DNA of 64,000 nt, from NCBI GenBank assembly GCA_029959085.1, contig JARWIR010000027.1:6324001-6388000 (forward strand), read 5' to 3'. Positions 31,189 through 42,535 of the stretch are shown in pieces. The notes below the pieces were generated by a model. The model was not told the DNA's origin. It worked only from the letters and a program-made list of their open reading frames with translations, and made no database searches. The DNA comes from Nemophila menziesii (lineage: Eukaryota > Streptophyta > Magnoliopsida > Boraginales > Hydrophyllaceae). Made by a program: the position numbers and the translations under genes. The stretch's first letter is position 1. Each line of letters begins with the position of its first letter.

Positions 31189-32967
31189 TGATGTCTCCCT
31201 ATTTGTTCTAATCATTAGCCCCTTGGAGACATCCTTTTGGGTGAATAAATGACTTATTTGATATACTTTTAGGCTTAATTGATCATATTGCACTTCCTCC
31301 CCTTGGAAATGAACTATTTGCAGATTCTGAGCTTTTGTGCGTAAATTTGACTATTTTTAGTGCAAAGTTAATAGATTCTTGAATTTAATGAAGGAACAAT
31401 CAAAGGAGGAGAAGTGAGAATTAATGTCTTAGTGTATTTTAGTGTGTAAGGAAATGTTTTGACTCGAGTTTCTATTTTTAGAGTGCACTTTCCTATTTTT
31501 TATTTCTTGAATTATTGATTTATTCTTTTTAAGGATATGCGGTTTAATTATTTATTTAATATGAAACTTTACAAGATAAATGGTAATTACTTAGATACCA
31601 AGTCAAGATAAAGAAGTAAAGGAAAGAGATTTACAGGAAAATAAGAAGATTTAGGAAGGATATATGCTAAGAAGGAAAAGATAAAGCTGTCTTATAAATC
31701 TGAAATTCCAGCCACGTTTCAAAGACGAGTCCATAACTAAAGATTGGCTATGAATCTGAACAAGTGGTCTGCACCAATAGAAAGCTCTTTCCGAGACAAG
31801 CAGTTTCATATATTGGAACTCCTCAAACGGATAAGTATTGAATGAGATATGACAAAATCAAATCAGCAGCAGAATCTTACCTTTCCTAGAATTTAGGGCT
31901 ACGAATTTGAGAGTTCTTAACTTGTCTTCCACTCCAAGTAAATTCGACCTAGGGTTCCCTACACCTATAAATACACCCCTTAGCCTCCTCTTTTCACACA
32001 CTTCAGAGAATTACACAAGAGGCTTAAGGATTTCAAGTCAGAGCAAGAAGGCAAGGAGAAGCTAGTGTTGGAGGAGTCCTGTTCTTCCATCATCAGTCAT
32101 CTTACCCTTTAGGTTCTTTATTTTCTTTCTGTAATTCGAAACTATAAATTCCTTTATTTTAATTTTAGTTTTCCATTCCGTTATGAACTAATTTCTTTAG
32201 TACTTGAGATTCGTTATATGGGTTGAACTTAATTCTGTTTAATTTATGTTTTCTGAATTTGGGATTTAATGGTTTAAATTAGACTAGGTATTTTGTGTTG
32301 ACTATTATTTTGTTTTAATTACTAATTTTGAAGTCATGAATCAAACTTAGCTCATAGTAATTAGTTTATTCCATATAGTGGCGTATGGATCACCTTGACG
32401 GGGGGTTTAATTACAGATTTAGATAATAGACGCATAGTATCCATTATTGACCCTGACGGGCTTAACTAACCATGCAGCCAATGAGGTAAATTAGTATTCA
32501 TCTGAAAGTAGCTTATATTCACCCTAGCGGGTTTTATAATACCGTGGGATAGCTCTTAGGTCCACCCTGACGGGGGCTAGGAGATATTAGAGTCCCGACT
32601 AGCACAATAATACCAGTTTAGCCCTTAAACACAAGCATGAATTAGATAGGTTAGGTGAAACCTTTGCGAGGATCAAGTACTCTCTCTCTCTCTCTCTCTT
32701 CTGAAGTTAAAGTCTCTTTTATTTGCTTTCTTTTATTTCCGTAATTTATTTTCTTGCATATTTAATTTATAAAAACAAAACAAAAATCTTTACTTTATTT
32801 TTCTGTCAAACAATTATTCTTACTCTGTGATTGATACCTAAGTTGTGCCTAATCCGTCCCTGCGAACGAACTCGATTTATCGAATATTACTTGGACATCC
32901 GTACACTTTCGGTAATTGTGGTTCCTTTACTTTCGCACTTAATTTAATAACACACCAGGACCCACCA
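31189..32967 (+). repeat. 5' LTR of element F (1779 bp)
   Basis: TGATGTCTCCC start, CCCACCA end. Terminal hairpin TGATGTCTCC with GGAGACATCC. TATAAATA at 31966. Four CCC-N4-GGG motifs at 32393, 32451, 32522 and 32565. A CT microsatellite at 32682-32699. Confidence 0.92.
31966..31973 (+). promoter_or_regulatory. TATA box of F 5' LTR
   Basis: TATAAATA followed by CACCCCTTAGCCTCC and then ACACACTTCAGAG; the same arrangement occurs in the F 3' LTR (52845) and in H (62058). Confidence 0.7.
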
Positions 32968-32973
32968 AGTTTT

Positions 32974-32992
32974 TGGCGCCGCTGCCGGGGAC
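32974..32992 (+). promoter_or_regulatory. Primer-binding site of F
   Basis: TGGCGCCGCTGCCGGGGAC, identical to that of C, six bases after the LTR. The leader up to the gag ATG (33108) is T-rich and ends in a TTTCTTTCTCAGG acceptor-like tract. Confidence 0.88.
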
Positions 32993-33107
32993 GGTAGCGT
33001 GTGACCCCGGTGTCAATCTTTAGTAGTTTAATTGTTTTAGTTTTAGTTTTATTTGCAGTTTTACGCTTTGGGTTGTCTTTCTTTCTCAGGTTTACAGGTT
33101 TTGGTTT

Positions 33108-34605
33108 ATGCGTGAAGATATCGTGATTTTCGCAAATCCCGAAAACCTAGTTCGAGAAGCAAATAAAAGAAAGAGAGAAGCTAAAGCAAAAGAGTTAGAG
33201 GAGCAATTAGCAAGAGAACAATGGATGAAAATCAACTCAATCCTCCAGTATTTCCAGTTGTTCCACGAGCTCAACCTCCTCAGAACAATGATCTGTGGTT
33301 CATCAATGGCCCTGAAGAAGCTCCATTTAGAGCTCCTTCCCTCGGAATTGGCCCAACAAACATTAATGTCGAAAGATTCAGACCCGATCCTGGTATGTTA
33401 TCCCAGTTTCAAAGTTATGGCAATTTCCGAGGAGCACCTGGCGAAGATCCAATCCGTGCTGTACATAAGTTCTTGCAAATTTGTGATTCTTATATTACTC
33501 AAGGAGTAACTAGAGAGCAAATGTATTTTGCTAATTTTAGATACTTTTTTATTGATGGAGAAGTGAGTGGCATGATTCTCAAGAACCCGGAACAATTACA
33601 ACATGGGACGCATTACAAACTGCGTTCTTCGATAGATACTACCCAACGAATATGAGATTAGATGCGCAAGTTGAAATAACTTCATTCAAACAAGATCAAA
33701 ACGATACTTTGGGTAGAAGTTGGAAGAGATTTCAGAATTGTTTAAGAAGAGTCCCTGATCATGGCCTTACAGAAGTTCAACAGATGAAGATATTTTACCG
33801 AGGACTTGATGGCTCTTCAAGAAAGGATCTAGACTTACTTTCTGCTGGTGGATTTCTACAGGTACAACCAATCCATGCTAAGATTATTTTGAATAGAACG
33901 GTAACAAATGAACTGGGTTGGAATACTGTGAGAACACCTATTCGAGGTGGAAATAGTGCTTTGATCGAAGAAAAATTCACCGCCATGGAAAATAATCTTG
34001 AGCAACAATTAAAACAGATTACTCTCGCTGTTACAAAGAGTGTTGAAGGTAAAAGAGAAGAAGTTAATGTCACACAAGAAGTTTATGGGTGTTCTAACTG
34101 CGGTACGCAAGATCATGAATGGGAGCAATGTCAAAACAATCCAGAATCTGTAATGTTTGTTTCCAACCGAGGTAACTATAACTCAAGTGGTCAAGGTTAT
34201 CAACCGAATAGAAACCATCCGGGTTTCCAATATTCAAATCCAAATGGGGTTGCTAATCCAACTTATGCATATCAACCACACCCCCAAGGCAATAACGTTC
34301 AACCAAGACAACAAAACAATTACTAAGGTGGACAAGCGTACGAAAATCAAGCTCAGAGACAACCTCCCTAAGATTCTTATGCCGACACCATGAACCAGAA
34401 AGCTCTGCCTGCTCAACCTCAAGAAGGTGCATTAGATGTACAAAAAACCTTGACAACACTCATCACTATTCAACAAACTACAGCCTTAACACTTAAATTG
34501 ATGGAAACTCAGATGGCTCAAATGACAAAGCAATTGAATCAACGTCCACAAGAACAATTACCGAGTGACACTGAATAACCCAAGCAAAAAGAAGATTGTA
34601 ATGCA
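33108..34605 (+). pseudogene. gag: gag of element F (broken)
   Basis: ATG at 33108 (MREDIVIFANPENL). Loss of one base near 33218, judged against H, shifts the frame into DENQLNPPVFPVVP. The core domain (PIRAVHKFLQICDSYITQG) runs to a shift near 33560, resumes from 33652 (RRVPDHGL, FYRGLDGSSRKDLDLL), then the CCHC knuckle CSNCGTQDHEWEQC (about 34090-34131) and the Q/N-rich part with TAA at 34324 and 34576. Sequence clearly diverged from gag of C, E and G but close to that of H. Confidence 0.88.
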
Positions 34606-37600
34606 GTGACACTTAGAAGTGGTAAGAATCTCCCACCACCTCCTTTTCCCGTGATGAAAGAAAAAGAAACAACTGTGAAGGAAAAAACGGTAAAAGATGT
34701 GGCGGAGAAAGAAGATGAACCTGAAGTAGTGGAAGTGGAGAAGATTCCGGAAAATCCAAAGAAGCCAGATACTACAGTAACCCGTCCTCCTCCACCTTTT
34801 CCCTCGAGAGTTCAGAAGAAAGGCGATATGGTTGACTATCAGAAATTCTTCAATGTGGTACGTGGTCTTAATATTCACATTCCATTCTTAGATGCCATAA
34901 GAGATGTGCCGAAATATGTCAAATTCCTGAAGAGAGCCATCGCCAACAAAAGACCACACCTTGAGAATGAGATGGTAGGTTTGCCTGAAGAATGTAATGC
35001 CATATGCCAAAGCAAATTGCCACCAAAACTACTTGATCCTGGGAGTTTTACAATTCCTATTTCCATTGGCAATGAGTGGCAAGGTAAAGCTTTGTGTGAT
35101 TTGGGAGCCAGTATCAATCTCATGCCCAAATCAATTTTTGAGATGTTGAAGATAGGAGAAGCAAGACCGACATCCATGGTCTTACAAATGGCTGATAGAT
35201 CCCTCGCACATCCAGAGGGGCGCATAGAAGATGTCCTCGTCAAGGCAGGTACTTTAATTTTTCCCGTTGGTTTTGTTATTCTTGAATACGACGCGGATAG
35301 GAATGTCCCCATCATCTTGGGACGACCATTTCTAGCCATGGGGCGTACTGTTATTGATGTAGAAAACGGAGAACTAACAATGCGAATTCAAGACGAGGAG
35401 GTAAAATTCAACGTGTTTAGAGAAATGAAGTTTCCAGATTTGCGAGAAGACTGTTTGCAATTGGACATAATTGATTTAGCCACACGAGAAGTATGGGAAT
35501 ACATGAACTTTGGTGATATCTTGCAAGCTACCCTAACACTTGACTTACCAAAGCCAATAGAAGAGTTAGCCGAAACAGTGGCATCTCTTAACTCTGGATA
35601 TCCGAAGCAGAATCGGCTCACTTATGAACCTGTGCGAGAACCGGGGGAGATAGTTCTTAAAAATAAACCATGTATCGAAGCTCCCCCGAAATTAGAAGAA
35701 AATCCGCTTCTGACACACCTGAGGTATGCGTATGTAGGTACTAACAAAACTCTACATGTTATTCTTTCAGCTACTTTAACAGGTCTTCAAGAAGAAAAAC
35801 TGTTGCGCATACTACGAGCTAACAAAGAGGTGATTGGTTGGACTATTGCTGACATCAAAGGTATTAGTCCATCCTATTGCCAACACAAGATCATTCTGGA
35901 CGATGAAAACGCACGCTCGATTGAAGGACAAAGAATATTGATGCTAGCTATGAAGGAAGTGGTGAAAAAAGAGGTTATCAAGTTTCTAGACGCAGGAATC
36001 ATCTATCCTATTGCTAGCAGTGAATGGGTGAGTCCAGTTCAATGCGTACCAAAGAAGGGTGGTATTACTACCATCTTGAATGAACAGAATGAAGCCATAC
36101 CCTCAAGGACCGTTGTTGGTTGGAGAGTGTGTATGGATTACCGTAAGTTGAACAAGGCCACCAGAAACGATCACTTTCCTCTTCCGTTTATTGATCAGAT
36201 GTTAGACAAGTTAGCTGGTAGAGAATATTATTGATATTATTTCTTTTGGATGGGTATTCAGGATACAATCAGATTTATGTAGATCCAAAAGACCAACACA
36301 AGACCACTTTTACATGTCTTTTTGGTACCTTTGCCTTTCAAAGGATGCCATTTGGATTATGTAATGCACCTGCTACTTTTCAAAGATGTATGATGGCGAT
36401 TTTCTGGGACATGATCGATAATTTCCTTGAGGTATTTATGGATAATTTCTATGTTTTTGGTGGTAACTTTGATGAGTGTTTACGGAACTTAGAGAAGGTG
36501 TTGGTTAGATGCAAGGAAACTGATTTGGTTTTGAACTGTGAAAAATATCACTTTATGGTTCGTGAAGGTATAGTGTTGGGACACAAGGTTTCGAGTTCGG
36601 GTTTGGAAGTTGATCGCGCAAAGATTGAGGTAATTAAAACTTTTCCTCCTTCGATTTCTGTTAAAGGGGTAAGAAGTTTTTTAGGTCATACTGGTTTTTA
36701 CCGACGTTTCATCAAGGACTTCTCCAAGATCTCTAAGTCATTGTGTAACTTACTAGAAAAGGACGCCAAATTCCTTTTTGATGAAGCTTGCATGGTGGCC
36801 TTTCAAAAGATTAAGGAGAAGCTTATTTCTGCACCTATTGTATTACCTCCTGATTGGAAGATTCCGTTTGAAGTTATGTGTGATGCTAGTGATTTTGCTA
36901 TGGGTGCTGTTCTGGAACAAAGAAAAGATAAGGTATTTCATCCATCTACTACACTAGTAAGGTCTTTACAAAAGCTCAAGTGAATTATACAGTAACTGAG
37001 AAGGAGTTACTAGATGTAGTATACGCATTCGACAAATTTCGTTCCTATCTTCTTGGGGCAAAAGTTGTTGTTTTTACTGATCATTTGGCAATTAGATACC
37101 TTATGAATAGAAAGATGCTAAGCCACGCTTAATTAGATGGGTGTTATTGTTACAAGAGTTTGACTTAGAAATCCAAGATGGAAAGGGTTGTGATAATCAG
37201 GTTGCAGATCATTTGTCACGTCTTGAAGGTTCAGAGCTTAATAGTGATCCTGAGTTGGTTCGAGAAGAGTTTCCTGATGAGAGTTTATTTGCTATACATG
37301 ATGGTACTCCTTGGTATGCTGACATTGCAAATCTGATTGTGAGTGGTAACTTTTCTCAAGGAGCCACATCACAAGACAAGAAAAGATTGATTCATCGTGC
37401 TAAACAGTTCTTTTGGGAGGATCCTTTCCTCTACAAAGTGTGTAGTGATCAAATGGTGAGAAGATGCATACCCGAGAGAGATGTTTGGGTAGTGATTGCG
37501 AGTTGTCATGATTCTCCATACGGAGGACACTTCAAAGGTGACCGCACAGCTGCTAAGATACTACAATCCGGTTTTTATTGACCTAATTTACATAAGGATT

Positions 37601-38083
37601 ATCATGAGTATGTTCAGAAGTGTCATAGATGCCAGTTTACTGGAAATATATCCAAGAGGGATGAGATGCCACGTAATAATGTGCTTGAAGTTGAGATATT
37701 CGATGTATGGGGTATTGATTTCATGGGTCCTTTTATACCATCTAACGGGAATCTGTACATCCTACTAGCTGTTGATTACGTGTCTAAATGGGTAGAGGCT
37801 ATAGCTCTACCAACTAATGATTCGCGAGTAGTGATTAAATTCTTAAAATCACACATCTTCACTAGACATGGTACACCTAGAGTTATTATCAGTGATGGAG
37901 GTTCACACTTTGTGAACAAATATCTGAAGACATTTCTAGAGAAGTATGGTGTAAGACATCGTGTATCTACCGCGTATCATCCACAAGCCAATGATCAAGA
38001 TGAGGTCTCTAATCGAGAGGTAAAATCTATTCTGGAAAAGACAGTTGGCCCCACATGGAAAGATTGGTCTATGAAGCTAATAA
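34606..38083 (+). pseudogene. pol: pol of element F (RT active site changed, integrase truncated)
   Basis: 34606-36234 is open for over 540 codons: SGKNLPPPPFPVMKEK, protease CDLGASINLMP, IILGRPFLAMGR, then RT through DYRKLNKAT. A shift at about 36230 follows, then RT 36231-36983, where the catalytic motif reads FMDN instead of FMDD (AAT at 36444). There is a shift near 36960 in RNase H and another in the 37100 linker. The integrase zinc domain follows, with TGA at 37579 for tryptophan, then the core from 37666 with D and D retained and [14 protein letters not shown]. After KDWSMKL (38083) the gene is cut and joined to 3' UTR sequence at an AATAAAATTAAT word. Confidence 0.9.
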
Positions 38084-38266
38084 AATTAATCTTAGGGTTG
38101 CGTGACTGTAGAGTATTTTAAATGCCCCCATCAAGCATGTTTTTTATGATTTAATAATAGAAAATAGTTGACTTTAGGAGTTAGTGTAGACTGTACTTTG
38201 ATTGCATGCAAATATGAGATAATTGATAGGAAAAATTTATGAACAATGCAAAAGAAGTAAACTTGT
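38084..38266 (+). other. 3' UTR of F, left part, next to the internal deletion
   Basis: From GGGTTGCGTGACTG onward it matches the 3' UTR of other copies (for example 1035-1210). It ends at the cttgt duplication (38262-38266) of G and resumes at 50915. Confidence 0.8.
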
Positions 38267-39819
38267 TGGTGGTCCTTTGTGGGTTCTAAAATAATGTAAT
38301 AAATAAACGAACCACAACCGCAAGTGTACGGTTGTCCCAAGTAATATAGTTGATAAAACAGATTCGTTCCAAGGACTGGATGGTTGACTACAATGCTTAT
38401 CCAAAAATGAATGATTGCACTTATGAAAGCAAATAAAGATAATATGTTTGTTTGGTTTTTGTATTAATGCTAAGTAATAAAAGACTAAATGGAAATTGCA
38501 AGTAAAAGCTAAGACGCAAGTAAAATGATGTAAAACGCAAGTATGAGAAGATATCACTTGAGAACGCAAGGGGTCATCCTAATCCTATTTCATAACCTAT
38601 GTTGTTTAAGGGTTAAATTGGTCAATTACAATGTTCGGGATTCTAAATTTCTTATACCCCCGTTAGGGTGGACTATAAGGCGATCCTAGAGTGTCACTAG
38701 TCCCGTCAGGGTAAATATGATCCACTTTCGGATGTTTAAGTTTTATTACCTCATTGGCCCTAGAATTAGCTAAGTTCGTCAGAATCAATAGCTTCTATCC
38801 TAGATTGAATAAATGGTTCTGTATCTAAACCCTCGGTCAGGATGATCCAATTGCCACTAATTGGAATAGCCTAGATACTAACACCTGTTCCTAGTTCATG
38901 ACGCTAAAAACAGTAAATATTCTCAATTTATCGAAAAGGGTAAAAGACACAATCTAGTTTAATTTAACAGAAACCCAAATTCAACATATGAAATTCAATA
39001 AGATTTGGGAATTACCCATATAGCATTCTCAAGCGCTAAAATGTGTTTAGCTCATATTAATTGAAAACAAAACTAAATTAGATAAAAGGGAATTCATATT
39101 GTTTTACAAAATTAAAGATAAAAGAACCTAATTTCCGGAATATGAATGACTACGAACGGAGATATAGACCCTCTCCAGCTCTTGTAGCTTCTTCTTTCTT
39201 CCTTCTGTTGCTTCCCTCTGGTGTTTGATCTTGTAGAATGTGAATTGTTGTGAAAATAGAAGTAAAAGGCTCCTTTTATAAGTGTAAAAACGGATTAGGG
39301 CTTGGACCTAATAATAAAACACTAATTAAATGTCCAAGCCCAAAATCCCGTAACTGCTGATACACCTTCACTAAAACGGCGTTTCCCGCTTCGTTATAAC
39401 TCCGATTGACCTCATTCCAGTTGCTAAAGTTACTTAACTCGATAAGGAATGTTTTCTCTTCAAAGGTCAGCGGCTAAATCATCTCTTAAGAACCTCGAAA
39501 TCAGCAATCTATGGCCTGGAAAACAGATTTTCAGCTCTAAAAATAATATCTTCGGGATTTATCTTCAAGTCTTGACTCCATATCATGATCTTTGACTTTC
39601 TCCTCATATTCCTCTTCTAGCTAACATCTAAAACCTGTAAACTTTACACTACAAATAACAATATTACGCGCAAAAGCTTAATAAATTAAAAATGCTAGAA
39701 ATAAAAGAGGAAAATCATATTATTGCATATTTAGTCCAAAAGTCTATCAAATTGATTAAATAAACACCAAAAATGATGTCTCCTAAGGGTCGAAAATAAG
39801 AACAATTAAGGAGACATCA
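38267..39819 (-). repeat. 3' LTR of element G (1553 bp)
   Basis: Minus strand: TGATGTCTCCT (39819) to CACCA (38267); hairpin pairs CTCCT with AGGAG. TATAAAA at 39274-39280 on the minus strand. CCTGACGGG-type motifs on the minus strand near 38655, 38700 and 38835. Confidence 0.93.
39274..39280 (-). promoter_or_regulatory. TATA box of G 3' LTR
   Basis: TATAAAAGGA on the minus strand; the 5' LTR copy, which would drive the element, is at 50356-50362. Confidence 0.65.
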
Positions 39820-41203
39820 AGACCCCCAACTCAAACCTTTGTCGTCCGGACAAAGCAAAACAAAACAAAACAAGGGGTAGAAGTAAACGCAAGAACAAAT
39901 AGAAGCTAGCAAATACACCTAAAGCAATTCTTAAGATAGATATCATATAGCAAAACTCTAGGAACTAATATACACATACAATTATCATGCAAAATCGAAC
40001 ATAAATAATGTCAATCATAAAATTAAAGTTGCAATGCTTGAAGGTTACACTTGTACTTATACCTGTATGATGGCTATAGGGTGGTCATTAATCCTACCTC
40101 GCTTTGAACGCTCCACCTAGTATATTCCCTATCAACAGAATCATAAATTCACTATGCACTTAGGAATCACGAGGTCTTTATGGTTTTAATATTGGCTTAA
40201 GGACCGTATGGATATATATTTGGTAAATTTGAAGTGAGCTTTTGGCTCTCTCCTCACTTACCATCAACAATGTCCTCGAGCTTGAGTTTACGCTAAAAAA
40301 TGTTCCCACTCACCCATTTGACGCATTAATGTTGCGTCCCCAATGTCAACCCAAGTAAACTAAGATGATTTCCAAAAATATTCCACTTTGCCGATTTATT
40401 TTATTCTTTCTTTTTATTTTCTTTTTTTTTTCTATTTTTTTTTTCAAATTTCGGCAAAGGGTTACAAATAATAATACCATCTTTTATTTTTGTGCCTCAA
40501 TACAAACACATATAATCCCTTCCCAATGTAATTTCCCAAATGTGGACCCTCCACCCCAAACTCAAGCTCGAGACAAGTCTCAGGGTTGTGATTCAAGTGC
40601 GGGTCATTTGGCCATGCCTAATAATCTAAAAGATAATGGGCTTATATCGTGGCTACAAAAGAAAAGGCTTAAGGCTCAAACTTGGGCTAAGACGGATAAA
40701 ATTATAATAAGGGATAGCAAGCTGGAAGGCTTCAAATGGCTAACAAAGAACTGCCCCTATCATTTTCCTAAGTACATAGCTTGTCTTTAGTTCATATCTA
40801 GGTGGGTTCTCTACTAATTAGGATTTCACTTTCTACACACCAAACATATTCCTTAAGTACAAACTTACTTCATTTGCATTGTTCATTAATTTTTCCTATC
40901 AACTACCTATGTTTGCATGCAATTCTAAATGCGTTTTATATTATTCCCTAAAGTCCACTATTTACTATCATTGATTTATCAAAAGTATGCTTAAAGGGAC
41001 ATTTAAAATCTTCTATAGTCAAATGCAACTCCGAAAATTATTTTATTGAAAGCAAGTAAAACACATAACACATAAAAACTGGGATGAGGCAACGAACCCC
41101 ACCCCAAACTCAAAAATGAGTCGTGTCCCCACGACTCGAAAAGACTCAACGCAATAAAAATAAACTAAACTAACTAAAACGCGAAAGGGATAGAAAACGT
41201 ATC
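39820..41203 (-). other. Polypurine tract and 3' UTR of G
   Basis: 39820-39855: complement of the polypurine tract and of a CTTTGTC/GACAAAG hairpin. 40390-40450: pyrimidine-rich tract. 41090-41115: complement of GAGTTTGGGGTGGGG just after ORF3. The plus strand carries the best copy of the possible antisense ORF. Confidence 0.8.
40365..40790 (+). other. Possible antisense ORF in 3' UTR of G (141 codons)
   Basis: Open from an ATG at 40365 to TAG at 40788-40790. The part shared with A, E and F starts at DPPPQTQARDKSQG (40549) and runs through MPNNLKDNGLISWLQKKR to NCPYHFPKYIACL with the stop conserved in A, D and G. The first 60 codons come from the pyrimidine tract and are F-rich, so they are probably not meaningful. 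No known domain recognised. Confidence 0.3.
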
Positions 41204-42535
41204 TTAACCAGCGCGAGGCTGGTTATCGGTGTTGCGTCCTTGAACTTTCTCTTGCGTGAGTAAACCATAGGTGGCGTGTTGAATTGTGCTCACCCCCATT
41301 AACATGTTTCGGAGAAGTTCTAACTCTTTTGTAACGTTTCCCAGAGACGCAATCATCTTCACTTGATTCTCTTCTAATACCTTCACTTTCGCTTCCAACT
41401 CATTGGTGGTATGCATCTTCTTCTTTGGAGGAGCTCTAGGAGTTCTCACTGCTCTTAACACTTCATCATGAATATTCTGAACCAAAGCTATACCCATGCT
41501 TTCACCCACTACAACACGGTCAATCTCTGCGTCTTTACGCGGAACTTTTGCGTCTAAGCACAAAGTAGTGATGGTACAAGGAAATTTGAGATTTTGTTGT
41601 GAAGTAGGAATTCTAGCAAATTCCATGATGGTATCATATATCACACGAGCAACATCCATAGGTTTCTCCTCGATAATACACTTAATGAACAAAAGATGCT
41701 CCTTCTTCACTTCCGATATATGTTTATTTCCGAAGAAGGTAGGTATTATGAAACGGGACCATACCTTAGCACATGGCAACAAATTACTACTATACATCTG
41801 TCCAGGATATCTCTCTCCTTCGGGAATTGGGCGGGCCCCATCAATAAGTACTTTTCCCCAAAGGGATTCATAATCAAAAGAAGGTTCTTTTAGAGATTCT
41901 TGAAACTGACATATTCCGGAAAATTCGGGTAGTTTAAATGATTTACGAATAAGCTCAACGGAGAAGGGAACTACCTTTTTGCGAATAATAACTGCTTCTT
42001 TTGAGAAGGCGATTCCTTCATAAAAATCTCGCACCAAGGTAGGAATATACTCAAGCTTCCTTTCTCTCAATTCTGTCCAACCCAATTTATCACAAGTAAT
42101 ACCATAATCTTTATAAGCACTAGTCATAATACCCTTAGGAAGATTCATCTCTTCACCAAACTTCAAAAATTGAATTCTATCACGAACCTGAGTATCCCAT
42201 GGAATGAAGACTCTCTTAGGCTTTTGAGCCCATGCTTTCCTACGCGGAGGTTTCTGTTGTTGCACTGGTTCTTCGGGAACTTCTTGTTCAGTTTCTTCCT
42301 CAATCTCTTCTTCAACTTCTTCCTCACTTTCTTCGTCACTTTCATCAATTAACCTACTCTTTTTCGGATTAGCCTTACTTGGATTTTCTTTTCTTTTCGG
42401 AGCAATTGGGTTTTGTTCAGTCTTTTTGGATCGCGAATCCAGAATCTCAATTGCTTGGTCTGGGCTAGCTCCAACATTGTTCCTGTTTCGTATGTTTCTT
42501 CGATAGTTACACATGGAAGCAATCTTGTTAGTCAT
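41204..42535 (-). CDS. ORF3 protein of element G, intact, 443 aa
   Basis: ATG at 42533-42535 (MTNKIASM), stop at 41204. No break. Order: residues 1-60 basic with KRKENPSKANPKKSR, which could act as a nuclear signal; 60-100 a long acidic run of E and D; about 130-330 the conserved plant transposon domain (KFGEEMNLPKGIM, LVRDFYEGIAFSKEA, PEGERYPGQMYSSN, WSRFIIPTFFGNKH, ARVIYDTIMEFARIP); 370-420 coiled-coil-like (LEAKVKVLEENQ, VTKELELLRNML); end NQPRAG. As I recall this is the ATHILA ORF-1 type family. The position is env-like, but there is no signal peptide or transmembrane segment. Because gag and pol of G are dead while this frame is open, it may simply be younger than its mutations or tolerate fewer; its function is unknown. 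Confidence 0.88.
   Translation of the reverse strand: MTNKIASMCNYRRNIRNRNNVGASPDQAIEILDSRSKKTEQNPIAPKRKENPSKANPKKSRLIDESDEESEEEVEEEIEEETEQEVPEEPVQQQKPPRRKAWAQKPKRVFIPWDTQVRDRIQFLKFGEEMNLPKGIMTSAYKDYGITCDKLGWTELRERKLEYIPTLVRDFYEGIAFSKEAVIIRKKVVPFSVELIRKSFKLPEFSGICQFQESLKEPSFDYESLWGKVLIDGARPIPEGERYPGQMYSSNLLPCAKVWSRFIIPTFFGNKHISEVKKEHLLFIKCIIEEKPMDVARVIYDTIMEFARIPTSQQNLKFPCTITTLCLDAKVPRKDAEIDRVVVGESMGIALVQNIHDEVLRAVRTPRAPPKKKMHTTNELEAKVKVLEENQVKMIASLGNVTKELELLRNMLMGVSTIQHATYGLLTQEKVQGRNTDNQPRAG

Noticed and set aside
41204..42535. ORF3 as a true envelope gene
   Set aside because: No signal peptide, no transmembrane segment, and an acidic/coiled-coil composition; only the gene position is env-like.
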